64,000 nucleotides of DNA from Jiangella mangrovi (lineage in GTDB: Bacteria; Actinomycetota; Actinomycetes; Jiangellales; Jiangellaceae): the NCBI RefSeq assembly GCF_014204975.1, contig NZ_JACHMM010000001.1, positions 4,092,001 through 4,156,000 of the forward strand, in the 5' to 3' direction. Below the pieces are notes generated by a model. It searched no databases, was not told where the DNA came from, and saw only the letters and a program-made list of their open reading frames with translations. The position numbers and the translations under genes are program-made. Position 1 is the stretch's first letter. Every line of letters begins with the position of its first letter. Of the stretch, positions 42,725 to 49,525 are shown piece by piece.

Positions 42725-43953
42725 CGGTCGAGCAGGCGGTCGCCGACGCGCACCGTCGCGAGTGGGCCTTCGTGCTCGCCGCGACGGTGCGGGTCACGCG
42801 CGACCTCGACGCCGCCGAGGAGGCGGTGCAGGACGCCTACGTCCAGGCGCTCACCCGCTGGCAGCGCGACGGCGTGCCGGCCAAGCCCGGCGCGTGGCTG
42901 ACGACGGTGGCCCGGCGGACGGCGCTCAACGTCATCCGCCGGCAACGCACCCTGCAGGCCAAGCTCCCGCTGCTGCTCATGGACGCCGACGACGGCGGCA
43001 GCAGCGGCTCCGAGGGGCCCATCCCCGACGACCGGCTCCGCCTGATCTTCACCTGCTGCCACCCCGCGCTGGCCCAGGAGGCGCAGGTCGCGCTGACGCT
43101 GCGGCTGGTCTGCGGCGTCAGCACCCCGGACATCGCGCACGCCTTCCTCGTCGCCGAGCCCACCTTGGCCGCCCGCATCACCCGGGCGAAGAAGAAGATC
43201 GCCTCGGCCCGCATCCCGTACTCGGTCCCGTCGGCGAGCGACCTGCCCGTGCGCATCGACGCCGTCCTGACGGTGATCCACCTGCTGTACGCGACGGGGC
43301 ACACGGCTCACTCAGGCGAGAACCTGGTCCGCGACGAGCTCACCGGCCGCGCCCTCGACCTCGCCCGCATGCTCCGCCCGCTGCTGCCGTCGGAGCCCGA
43401 GACGGCCGGACTGCTGGCGCTGCTGCTGGTCCACCAGGCCCGCCGGGCGACCCGCACCGACGCCGACGGCCGGCTGCTGCGGCTGGAGGAGCAGGACCGT
43501 TCGCGGTGGGACCGGACGCTCATCGCCGAGGCGGACCGGCTGGTCGTCGGCGCGCTGCGGTCCGGCCCGCCCGGGCGGTTCGCGCTGCAGGCCGCGATCG
43601 CCGCGCTGCACGCCCAGGCGCCCAGCTACGCCGAGACCGACTGGCCGCAGATCCTCACGCTCTACGACGAGCTGCTGCGCCGCTGGCCCTCGCCGGTGGT
43701 CGCGCTGAACCGCGCGGTCGCCGTCTCGATGGTCGACGGACCCGGTCCGGCGCTCGCCGTCGTGACGGCGCTCGAGGACGACGGACGGCTGGCCGGCTAC
43801 CGCTACCTCCCCGCCACGAAGGCCGACCTGCTCTTGCGGCTCGGCCGGCACGCCGAGGCCGCGCAGGCCTACCGGGCCGCGCTGGCACTGAGCGACAACG
43901 CCGCCGAGCAGGAGTTCCTCCAGGACCGGCTCAGCCGTACGCCGCCGTCATGA
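42721..43953 (+). CDS. ECF42-type RNA polymerase sigma factor with C-terminal TPR-like extension
   Basis: About 410 residues. Sigma regions 2 and 4 occupy the first 170 or so (AHRREWAFVLAATVRVTRDLDAAEEAVQDAY, LTTVARRTALNVIRRQRTL, FTCCHPALAQEAQVALTLRL, DIAHAFLVAEPTLAARITRAKKKI). The remaining 240 residues form a helical repeat extension typical of ECF42, which is used instead of an anti-sigma factor. The conserved start TVEQAVADAHR has no ATG or GTG; the only fit is CTG at 42721, inside CTGA with the upstream stop. The next GTG (42787) would delete part of region 2. Confidence 0.88.
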   Translation: MTVEQAVADAHRREWAFVLAATVRVTRDLDAAEEAVQDAYVQALTRWQRDGVPAKPGAWLTTVARRTALNVIRRQRTLQAKLPLLLMDADDGGSSGSEGPIPDDRLRLIFTCCHPALAQEAQVALTLRLVCGVSTPDIAHAFLVAEPTLAARITRAKKKIASARIPYSVPSASDLPVRIDAVLTVIHLLYATGHTAHSGENLVRDELTGRALDLARMLRPLLPSEPETAGLLALLLVHQARRATRTDADGRLLRLEEQDRSRWDRTLIAEADRLVVGALRSGPPGRFALQAAIAALHAQAPSYAETDWPQILTLYDELLRRWPSPVVALNRAVAVSMVDGPGPALAVVTALEDDGRLAGYRYLPATKADLLLRLGRHAEAAQAYRAALALSDNAAEQEFLQDRLSRTPPS

Positions 43954-44081
43954 CCCGCCGAGCCGCCGCGTTGGCCGGCTTCGGCCTGGTCGCGATGGCG
44001 GGTTGCGGCAGCGTCGACGGCTGGGCGCGTGCCCCGTTCACGCGGCGGCGGCATCGCAACGGTGCGCGATCACTGCGCTGA
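43950..44081 (+). CDS. Truncated lipoprotein-like small frame
   Basis: A 43-residue frame overlapping the sigma gene stop (ATGA at 43950). It begins MTRRAAALAGFGLVAMAGCG, a plausible lipoprotein signal with a lipobox-like end (VAMAGC), then SVDGWARAP, and ends in a basic, unlike tail (FTRRRHRNGARSLR). The frame runs directly into the 95-nt repeat at 44055-44149, so the mature domain seems to be missing. It is probably a remnant rather than a working gene. Confidence 0.4.
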   Translation: MTRRAAALAGFGLVAMAGCGSVDGWARAPFTRRRHRNGARSLR

Positions 44082-44149
44082 GAGTGTGACGGAACTGTCG
44101 TCGGAGCGACAGTGTCGCCACATCGATCATGCAGGGATCTCACACCGAT
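44055..44149. repeat. 95-nt structured repeat, copy A
   Basis: Aligned with 54601-54695 it is 95 nt with no gaps and 62 identical positions (hand count). Blocks kept: CGCAACGGTG at the left end, TCAC, CTGTCG and CGACAGTG around a 6-nt loop, GCCAC, and GATCTCACA near the right end. Hairpin 1 is CGGTG (44060-44064) with CACTG (44071-44075). Hairpin 2 is 44086-44100 with 44107-44121. It lies between the truncated lipoprotein-like frame and the DUF1707 gene. Confidence 0.8.
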
Positions 44150-44260
44150 GGCGTTCCAAGGTGTCGGTCCGGCGGTCGGGCATGATCGTGAGTCGTCGCG
44201 GAGTCGGTATCCGTCAGACACTCCCCAGCCCGGGGCCGCGCCGGGTCGTAGGGTACGGCC

Positions 44261-44890
44261 ATGAGCACCGACGAGGCGGGCGGCCGGAGCGAGCCCGATC
44301 CGGGTCTGATGCGTGTCTCGCACGCGGACCGCGACCGCATGGTCGAGATCCTGCGCGACGCGGCGGCCGACGGCCGGCTCGACACCGACGAGCTCGAGGA
44401 GCGGGTCGAGCGCGCCCTCACCGCACGCACCTTCGCCGACCTCGAGCCGCTCGCCGAGGGCCTGCCGGTCGCGGCGCCGGCCGCCCCCGTGCCGGCCGGC
44501 CCGGCAGCAACAGCGCCGGCGGTCCCAGACGGCGAGACGCAACAGTGGAGCGTCGTCGGCCAGCGGTTCCGCCGCGAGGGCGCCTGGCAGGTGCCGCGCA
44601 CCGCCGAGCTCACCATGTTCGGCGGCTCGGTGCGGCTGGACTACACGCTCGCGCGGCTGCCCGAGGGCGGGCAGAGCACGCTCCGGCTGACGACCACCGG
44701 CGGGCGTGTGCGGCTGACGGTGCCGCCCGGGGTCGCCGTCGACCTGAGCGAGTTGGTGACCACTGGCGGCCGGGTCCGCGACCGTGCCTCGCGGCACGCG
44801 GTGCCGGGCTCGGCGGTGACGCACGTCGTCACGGTGACGGGATCGATGATGGGCGGGCGCATCCGGGTCGAGGAGTCGAAGGCGCGCTGA
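44261..44890 (+). CDS. DUF1707 / LiaF-like C-terminal domain protein
   Basis: A 209-residue protein. Residues about 16-70 are a DUF1707 (SHOCT-like) helical hairpin: LMRVSHADRDRMVEILRDAAADGRLDTDELEERVERALTARTFADLEPLAEGLP. A Pro/Ala linker follows, then a beta-helix-like C-terminal part (LTMFGGSVRLDYT, LRLTTTGGRVRLTVPPGVAVDL) resembling cell-wall-active LiaF C-terminal domains. No membrane span is present between them, unlike many relatives. The start ATG has TAGGGT 6 nt upstream (44249-44254). A cell-envelope role is likely. Confidence 0.9.
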   Translation: MSTDEAGGRSEPDPGLMRVSHADRDRMVEILRDAAADGRLDTDELEERVERALTARTFADLEPLAEGLPVAAPAAPVPAGPAATAPAVPDGETQQWSVVGQRFRREGAWQVPRTAELTMFGGSVRLDYTLARLPEGGQSTLRLTTTGGRVRLTVPPGVAVDLSELVTTGGRVRDRASRHAVPGSAVTHVVTVTGSMMGGRIRVEESKAR

Positions 44891-44909
44891 GGGTCGCCCT
44901 TCGCTCCGG

Positions 44910-44957
44910 GATCATCCAAGAAATAGGGCGCCATCACGCCCCGGAACTTGGATGATC
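44910..44957. repeat. REP-like hairpin at a convergent junction
   Basis: GATCATCCAAG (44910-44920) pairs perfectly with CTTGGATGATC (44947-44957). Inside, GGGCG (44926-44930) pairs with CGCCC (44937-44941). The outer arms extend with CTCC/GGAG. It lies between the DUF1707 gene and the pentapeptide gene and could act as a two-way terminator. The two-step hairpin looks like a dispersed REP/intergenic element rather than a simple terminator. Confidence 0.7.
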
Positions 44958-44977
44958 ATGGAGAGGCGGGCCGCTCC

Positions 44978-45751
44978 CTAGCCCCAGTGCGGCGGGCGGT
45001 CCAGGCCGGCCGGCAACCGGGTCGCGGCGTCGCCGTTGGCCGCGTTCACCTGCGGCTGGGTCAGGAACAGCGCCGTCGCCAGGTGGGCACCGCGCACGTC
45101 CGCCCCGCGGAAGTCCGCCCCGATGACGTCGGCCCGGTCGAGGTCCGCCCCGCGCAGGTCGGCCCCGATCAGGTAGGCGCTGCCCAGGTCCGCGCCCCGC
45201 AGGTCGCCGCGCGGCTTCTTCCCGATGAGGTCGGCGCCGCGCAGGTCACGGCCGGGCGTCCCCGCGCGGGCCAGCCGGGACGCCTCGCGCAGCAGCGGGC
45301 CCGCCGCCGCCCGCAGCTCCGCAACGGAGACCCCCGCCAGAACCGCAGCGGACGCCGTCGTCACCTCGGACACCCGGGCGAACAGCGTGTCCAGTGCGGG
45401 CCGCAGGGAAGCGGCGGCCGGGAACCCGCGCGCCGCGTCGACGTGCCAGAGCAGCTCGTGCAGCGGGCGCAGCACCCCGAACGCGGCGGACAGCTCGTCC
45501 CGCGCGGCCGCCGCCCCGCCGAACGTCACCTGGACGACCTGCTGACCCGCGCCGAAGCAGTCGTACACCGTGCAGCCGGGGAAGCCGCGCACCCGCAACG
45601 AGGCATGGATGCCGCAGCGGAAGTCGTCGCGCAGGTTGGGGCACGGCTCCCCCGCCGGCTTGTCGATGGCGAAGTCGGCCGAGCGCGTCAGCGCCGGGAT
45701 GACGCAACACAGTCCCGCGCAGCGAGCGCAGTCGGCTCGCAGTTCGACCAC
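44978..45751 (-). CDS. YkgJ-like Cys-cluster protein fused to pentapeptide repeats
   Basis: A 257-residue protein. The N-terminal 65 residues are a Cys-rich module (LRADCARCAGLCCVIPAL, PCPNLRDDFRCGIHASLR, GFPGCTVYDCFGAGQ) resembling the YkgJ metal-binding fold, with about nine Cys. A helical middle region follows. From about residue 165, pentapeptide A(D/N)LxG repeats form a right-handed beta helix (DLRGADLGSAYLIGADLRGADL...DFRGADVRGAHL). It may bind iron or zinc; the target of the repeat helix is unknown. The start GTG 45751 is the mirror of the dienelactone hydrolase start. Confidence 0.88.
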   Translation of the reverse strand: MVELRADCARCAGLCCVIPALTRSADFAIDKPAGEPCPNLRDDFRCGIHASLRVRGFPGCTVYDCFGAGQQVVQVTFGGAAAARDELSAAFGVLRPLHELLWHVDAARGFPAAASLRPALDTLFARVSEVTTASAAVLAGVSVAELRAAAGPLLREASRLARAGTPGRDLRGADLIGKKPRGDLRGADLGSAYLIGADLRGADLDRADVIGADFRGADVRGAHLATALFLTQPQVNAANGDAATRLPAGLDRPPHWG

Positions 45752-45771
45752 GCTCGTAGCATACGAGCGTG
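45749..45771. promoter_or_regulatory. Palindromic divergent leaderless promoters
   Basis: CACGCTCGTA-GCA-TACGAGCGTG is a perfect 10-bp inverted repeat whose ends are the GTG start codons of the two divergent genes (45751 and 45769). Plus strand: TAGCAT (45757-45762), ACGAGC, GTG. Minus strand: TATGCT, ACGAGC, GTG. Each half looks like a -10 box plus transcription start exactly at the start codon. It may also be an operator. Confidence 0.7.
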
Positions 45772-46512
45772 ACCGATGACCTGACCGCGCGGACCGTCCA
45801 CTTCCCGGGTGCGAACGGCGACGACATCGAGGGCTACCTGGCCCGGCCCGACGGCGACCGGCGGCGCGGCGGGGTGGTCGTCATCCACCACCTGCCCGGC
45901 TGGGACCGCGGCACCAAGGAGATCACCAGGCGCTTCGCCGTCATGGGCTACGACGCGCTCTGCCCGAACCTCTACTGGCGCGAGGCGCCCGGCGCGGCCT
46001 CCGACGACGCCGCCGCGGCCGCCCGGGCCAACGGCGGCGTCCCCGACGAGCGGCTGGTCGGCGACGTCGCCGGCGCGGCCGCGTACCTGCGGGCGCTGCC
46101 GACGTCGAACGGCAGGGTTGGCTCCATCGGCTACTGCTCCGGCGGCCGGCAGTCCGTCCTGGCCGCCTGCCACACCGACCTCGACGCCGCCGTCGACTGC
46201 TACGGCGCCTTCGTCACCGGCACGCCGCCCGAGGGACACCCGCTGCAGGTGCCGAACCTCGTCGACCAGCTGCCGGGCCTGCGCGCCCCGCTGCTCGGCC
46301 TGTTCGGCAACGAGGACCGCTACCCCTCGCCCGCCCACGTCGACGAGCTCGAGGACATCCTGAAGCAGCACGGCAAGAGCTACGAGATCCACCGCTACGA
46401 CGGCGCCGCCCACGCCTTCTTCGCCACCGAGCGGCCGTCCTACACCGTCGCGGCCGCCAACGACGGCTGGGAGCGCATCGGCGCGTTCTTCGAGACCCAC
46501 CTGGGGGCCTGA
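45769..46512 (+). CDS. Dienelactone hydrolase family protein
   Basis: A 247-residue alpha/beta hydrolase. The N-terminal EGYLARP and VVVIHHLPGWDRGTKEITRRFA oxyanion region, catalytic Cys in GSIGYCSGGRQSVLAA, Asp in LGLFGNEDRYPSPAHV and His in RYDGAAHAFFATERP match the DLH family (Cys-His-Asp triad). It would hydrolyse lactones or esters, possibly from aromatic degradation, but no pathway genes are adjacent. It starts at a GTG that is part of the symmetric promoter at 45749-45771. The DUF6295 gene follows 1 bp after its stop. Confidence 0.93.
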   Translation: MTDDLTARTVHFPGANGDDIEGYLARPDGDRRRGGVVVIHHLPGWDRGTKEITRRFAVMGYDALCPNLYWREAPGAASDDAAAAARANGGVPDERLVGDVAGAAAYLRALPTSNGRVGSIGYCSGGRQSVLAACHTDLDAAVDCYGAFVTGTPPEGHPLQVPNLVDQLPGLRAPLLGLFGNEDRYPSPAHVDELEDILKQHGKSYEIHRYDGAAHAFFATERPSYTVAAANDGWERIGAFFETHLGA

Positions 46513-46513
46513 C

Positions 46514-46780
46514 ATGTGCACCTACGCGACCGTGCGCACCGCCGTCGACGGCAGCGCCAAGGGCCCCGGCGGCGCCTGGTTCCACGTCAGCGACGCTACC
46601 GTCTACTTCGACCATCCGGTGCACGCCATGGCCGAGCACACGCTCAACATCGACCTCGCTGACCCGTCCCGCGGGCCGGGCCAGCGGGTGGCCGTCGAGC
46701 TGACGGCGTCAGCGGCGCGTGAGCTGGTGGCCGCCATCGAGGCCGCCCTCGCCTCCGCGCCGCCGGAGCTGACCCGGTAG
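46514..46780 (+). CDS. DUF6295 family small protein
   Basis: An 88-residue protein beginning MCTYATVRTAVDGSAKGPGG and continuing WFHVSDATVYFDHPVHAMAEHTLNIDLADPSRGPGQRVAVELT. The pattern MCTY-x4-T-x-V-x-GSAKGP, then D-A-TVYFDHPVHA-x-x-EHTLNID, is that of the actinobacterial DUF6295 family. The role is unknown; the conserved His/Asp residues could bind metal. It begins one base after the dienelactone hydrolase stop, so it is the second gene of that operon. Confidence 0.85.
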   Translation: MCTYATVRTAVDGSAKGPGGAWFHVSDATVYFDHPVHAMAEHTLNIDLADPSRGPGQRVAVELTASAARELVAAIEAALASAPPELTR

Positions 46781-46795
46781 CCGACGCCGTCGGGC

Positions 46796-47446
46796 TCAGG
46801 CCCGCTCGAACCGCGCGTGCACGGCCTTCTCGCCGGCGGTGAAGCCCGTGCACGTGTACCCGCGGAAGCCGGCGCCGTCGTCGAACAGCCGCTCGCCGCC
46901 GCCGAGCAGCACCGGCGAGATCGCGATCTCCATCTCGTCGATCAGCCCGGCGTTCAGGTACTGGCGGATGGTGGCCGCGCCACCGGCCACGAGGGCGTCC
47001 TTGCCGTCGGCGGCCGCGAGGGCCTGCTCCCGGGCCGCCTCGATGCCGTCGGTGACGAAGTGGAAGGTCGTGCCGCCCGCCATCTCGACCGGCCGGCGCG
47101 CGTGGTGGGTCAGCACGAAGACGGGGTGGTGGTACGGCGGGTTCGGGCCCCACCAGCCGGTCCAGGTCTCGTCCGGCCAGTCGCCGCGGACCGGGCCGAA
47201 CATGTTGCGGCCCATGATCGTGGCGCCGATGTTGCGCCAGTTGCGCTGGACGTAGTCGTCGTCGACGCCGACGGACGCGGCCGCGGTGGGATCGGCGGCG
47301 TTGAACGTCGGGGTCACGACGGCCCAGTCGTGCAGGCTCTCGCCGCCGATGCCGAGCGGGTTCTCGAGGCTCTGCTCGGGTCCGGCGCCGTAGCCGTCGA
47401 CGGACACGGAGAACATGTGGACGCGGAGCTTCTGTGTGGTCGTCAT
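46796..47446 (-). CDS. Dihydrofolate reductase-family protein (RibD C-terminal fold)
   Basis: A 216-residue protein of the RibD C-terminal/DHFR-like fold: LRVHMFSVSVDGYGAGPEQS, ATIMGRNMFGPVRGDW, VFVLTHHARRPVEMAGGTTFHFVTDGIEAA, and DALVAGGAATIRQYLNAGLIDEMEIAISPVLLGGG near the C-terminus. These NADPH-dependent reductases are common in actinobacteria and often substrate-unassigned. It converges on the DUF6295 gene with a 15-bp gap and lies 35 bp after the Ku gene on the same strand. Confidence 0.92.
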   Translation of the reverse strand: MTTTQKLRVHMFSVSVDGYGAGPEQSLENPLGIGGESLHDWAVVTPTFNAADPTAAASVGVDDDYVQRNWRNIGATIMGRNMFGPVRGDWPDETWTGWWGPNPPYHHPVFVLTHHARRPVEMAGGTTFHFVTDGIEAAREQALAAADGKDALVAGGAATIRQYLNAGLIDEMEIAISPVLLGGGERLFDDGAGFRGYTCTGFTAGEKAVHARFERA

Positions 47447-47481
47447 GTCCGTAGGTCGGAGTCGGGGACGGAACTTCTACA

Positions 47482-48363
47482 TCATGCCGCCGACTTCTTC
47501 TTCGCGGGAGTCTTCTTCCTTGCCGGCGACTTCTTCTTGGCGGCGCTCGCCTTCTTCGCGGGCGCCTTCTTCTTCGTCCCCGACCGGGACTTCTTCGCCG
47601 CGGCGACACTGTCCTGGAGCGCGGTGAGCAGGTCGGTGACACCGGTGGCGGCCGGCGCGGACTCGGTGACGACGTCCTCGCCCTTGCGCTTGGCGTCGAC
47701 GAGGTCCTCGACCCGCTCGGTGTAGGTGTCGTGGTACCGCTCGGGCTTCCACGCCTCGGTCATCGCCTCGATGAGGTCGACGGCCATGTCCAGCTGCTTG
47801 CCCTTGGACGCCGCCTTCGGCAGGTCGCCGAGCTCCTTGCCCGCGTCGCGGATCTCGTCGGCGAAGTACATCGTCTCGAGGACGAGCACCTGGCCCGAGG
47901 CGCGCACGCAGGCGAGGTACTCCTTGCCGCGCATGACGAACTTGGCGACGGCGGCGCGGTCGGTCTTCTGCAGCGCCGTGCGCAGCAGCCCGTACGAGGA
48001 GGCGTTGTCGTCGTCGCCCGGCCCCAGGTAGTAGCTCTTCTGGAAGTGGATCGGGTCGATCTCGGCGAGCTCGACGAACTGCTCGATCTCCAGCGCCCGG
48101 GACCGGCCCGGCGCGATCTCCTCGAGCTCGTCCTTCTCGACGATGACGTACTCGCCGCCGCTGACCTCGTGGCCCTTGACGATGTCGTCGTACTCGACCT
48201 CGTCGCCGGTGCGCTCGTTGACCCGCTTGTAGCGGATCCGGTCCGACGTGCCGCGCTCGAACTGGTGGAAGTCGACCTCGTGCTCCTGTGTGGCCGAGTA
48301 CAGCCGCACCGGGATCGACACCAGCCCGAAACTGAGGAATCCGCTCCAGATCGACCGTGCCAT
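47482..48363 (-). CDS. ku: Ku protein, non-homologous end joining
   Basis: A 293-residue Ku. MARSIWSGFLSFGLVSIPVRLYSAT is the family start, followed by DFHQFERGTSDRIRYKRVNERTGDEV and the bridge region YYLGPGDDDNASSYGLLRTALQKT. Residues 1-250 or so form the core beta-barrel ring that threads DNA ends. The C-terminal 40 residues are Lys/Ala-rich (KKKAPAKKASAAKKKSPARKK), as in Streptomyces and mycobacterial Ku. It bridges double-strand breaks with ligase D, which is not in this window. The start is ATG 48363, with TACGGA 7 nt upstream. Confidence 0.96.
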   Translation of the reverse strand: MARSIWSGFLSFGLVSIPVRLYSATQEHEVDFHQFERGTSDRIRYKRVNERTGDEVEYDDIVKGHEVSGGEYVIVEKDELEEIAPGRSRALEIEQFVELAEIDPIHFQKSYYLGPGDDDNASSYGLLRTALQKTDRAAVAKFVMRGKEYLACVRASGQVLVLETMYFADEIRDAGKELGDLPKAASKGKQLDMAVDLIEAMTEAWKPERYHDTYTERVEDLVDAKRKGEDVVTESAPAATGVTDLLTALQDSVAAAKKSRSGTKKKAPAKKASAAKKKSPARKKTPAKKKSAA

Positions 48364-48414
48364 GCTCCGTTCCGTACCCGCATGGGCGGCGAGCACGCGG
48401 GTAACCGGCCCACC

Positions 48415-49017
48415 ATGAGAGCCGTCCTGCTGAACTGCACCCTCAAGCCGTCCCCGCAGCCCTCCAACACCGGCGCGCTGGCCGACGTCGTCGCCGGCTT
48501 CCTGCGCGACGACGGCGTCGACGTCACCTCGTACCGGCTGGCCGACCTGAACGTCCCGCCGGGCGTCGAGACCGACCTGGGCGACGGCGACGACTGGCCG
48601 ATGGTGCACGACGCGATCCTGGCCGCCGAGATCCTCGTCGTCGCCAGCCCGACCTGGGTGGGCCGCCCGTCGTCGCTGGCACAGCGGGCGCTCGAGCGCC
48701 TGGACGCGCTGATGTCCGAGACCGGCGACGACGGCCGGCCGGTCGCGTTCGACAAGGTCGCCGGCGTCGTCGTCACCGGCAACGAGGACGGCGCGCACCA
48801 CGTCATCTCCGAGATCTGCGGCGGCCTGGTCGACTTCGGGTTCACCATCCCGGGGCAGTCGTGGACCTACTGGCACCTGGGCCCCGGCCCGGGTCCGGAC
48901 TACCTGGACGAGACGAAGGGCCACGAGTGGGCGCACTCCACCGGCCGGACCATGGCCGCCAACCTGGTCGCGGCGGCCCGGGCGCTGGCCGCGTCGCCGC
49001 TCCCGAAGCCGAGCTGA
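48415..49017 (+). CDS. NADPH-dependent FMN reductase / flavodoxin-fold protein
   Basis: A 200-residue flavodoxin-like protein. It opens MRAVLLNCTLKPSPQPSNT (FMN phosphate loop) and has ILVVASPTWVGRPSSLAQRALERLDALM (isoalloxazine loop) and KVAGVVVTGNEDGAHHVISEI. It probably reduces FMN or quinones with NADPH. It is divergent from Ku, with 51 bp between the starts; TAACCG lies 7 nt before the ATG. It converges on gvpK (14-bp gap). Confidence 0.9.
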   Translation: MRAVLLNCTLKPSPQPSNTGALADVVAGFLRDDGVDVTSYRLADLNVPPGVETDLGDGDDWPMVHDAILAAEILVVASPTWVGRPSSLAQRALERLDALMSETGDDGRPVAFDKVAGVVVTGNEDGAHHVISEICGGLVDFGFTIPGQSWTYWHLGPGPGPDYLDETKGHEWAHSTGRTMAANLVAAARALAASPLPKPS

Positions 49018-49031
49018 CGCCGTCGGGCCGC

Positions 49032-49325
49032 TCACTCCCCCAGCAGCGGGCCGAGGGGGCCCAGGTCGAGGTTGAGGTCCTGGACGGTCAGGCCGTACCG
49101 GCCGCGCAGGTCCGTCATCGCCTGGTCCAGCCGCATCAGCGCCTGTCCCAGCGCCTCGACCTGCTCGTCGCTGAGGTCGCCCTCGTCGACCCGGCGCAGC
49201 GCCTGGCGCTCCATGAGCTGGCGGACCAGCTCGACGATGGTGAGGACGAGCTTGAACAGGTCGCGCTCGACGGAGTCCGCGTCGGTGTCGATGCGCCGCG
49301 GCAGCGCGTGCACCGGCGCGGTCAC
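49032..49325 (-). CDS. gvpK: Gas vesicle protein GvpK
   Basis: A 97-residue GvpK from GTG 49325, overlapping the gvpS stop (GTGA). ADSVERDLFKLVLTIVELVRQLMERQALRRVDEGDLSDEQVEALGQALMRLDQAM and LGLTVQDLNLDLGPLGPLL-like ends match the family. It is the last gene of the cluster; GvpK is a minor component needed for correct vesicle assembly. A longer frame upstream lies inside gvpS and gvpL and is rejected. Confidence 0.9.
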   Translation of the reverse strand: MTAPVHALPRRIDTDADSVERDLFKLVLTIVELVRQLMERQALRRVDEGDLSDEQVEALGQALMRLDQAMTDLRGRYGLTVQDLNLDLGPLGPLLGE

Positions 49326-49525
49326 CGCGTCTCCTCCGCCCGGATCGAGCGGATCAGCGCGTGCAGGCGCACCTCCACCAGGTCCACCCCGGCGAGGGAG
49401 ATGACGATGTCGCCGGACAGGACGACGCCGGCGCCGAGCAGCCGGTCGAGCAGGTCGACCAGCGCGATCTGCGCGGTCGGCCATCCCTCGGGCCGGGCCG
49501 GCGCCGCCGTCGACGCGGCCGTCAC
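49322..49525 (-). CDS. gvpS: Gas vesicle protein GvpS (GvpA/J/M-like)
   Basis: A 67-residue protein from GTG 49525, overlapping the gvpL stop by 4 bp. TAQIALVDLLDRLLGAGVVLSGDIVISLAGVDLVEVRLHALIRSI is a short GvpA-fold module: helix, beta hairpin, helix. It lacks the longer N- and C-terminal ends of GvpA. In actinobacterial clusters this gene between gvpL and gvpK is named gvpS and is thought to be a minor shell or assembly component. Confidence 0.85.
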   Translation of the reverse strand: MTAASTAAPARPEGWPTAQIALVDLLDRLLGAGVVLSGDIVISLAGVDLVEVRLHALIRSIRAEETR

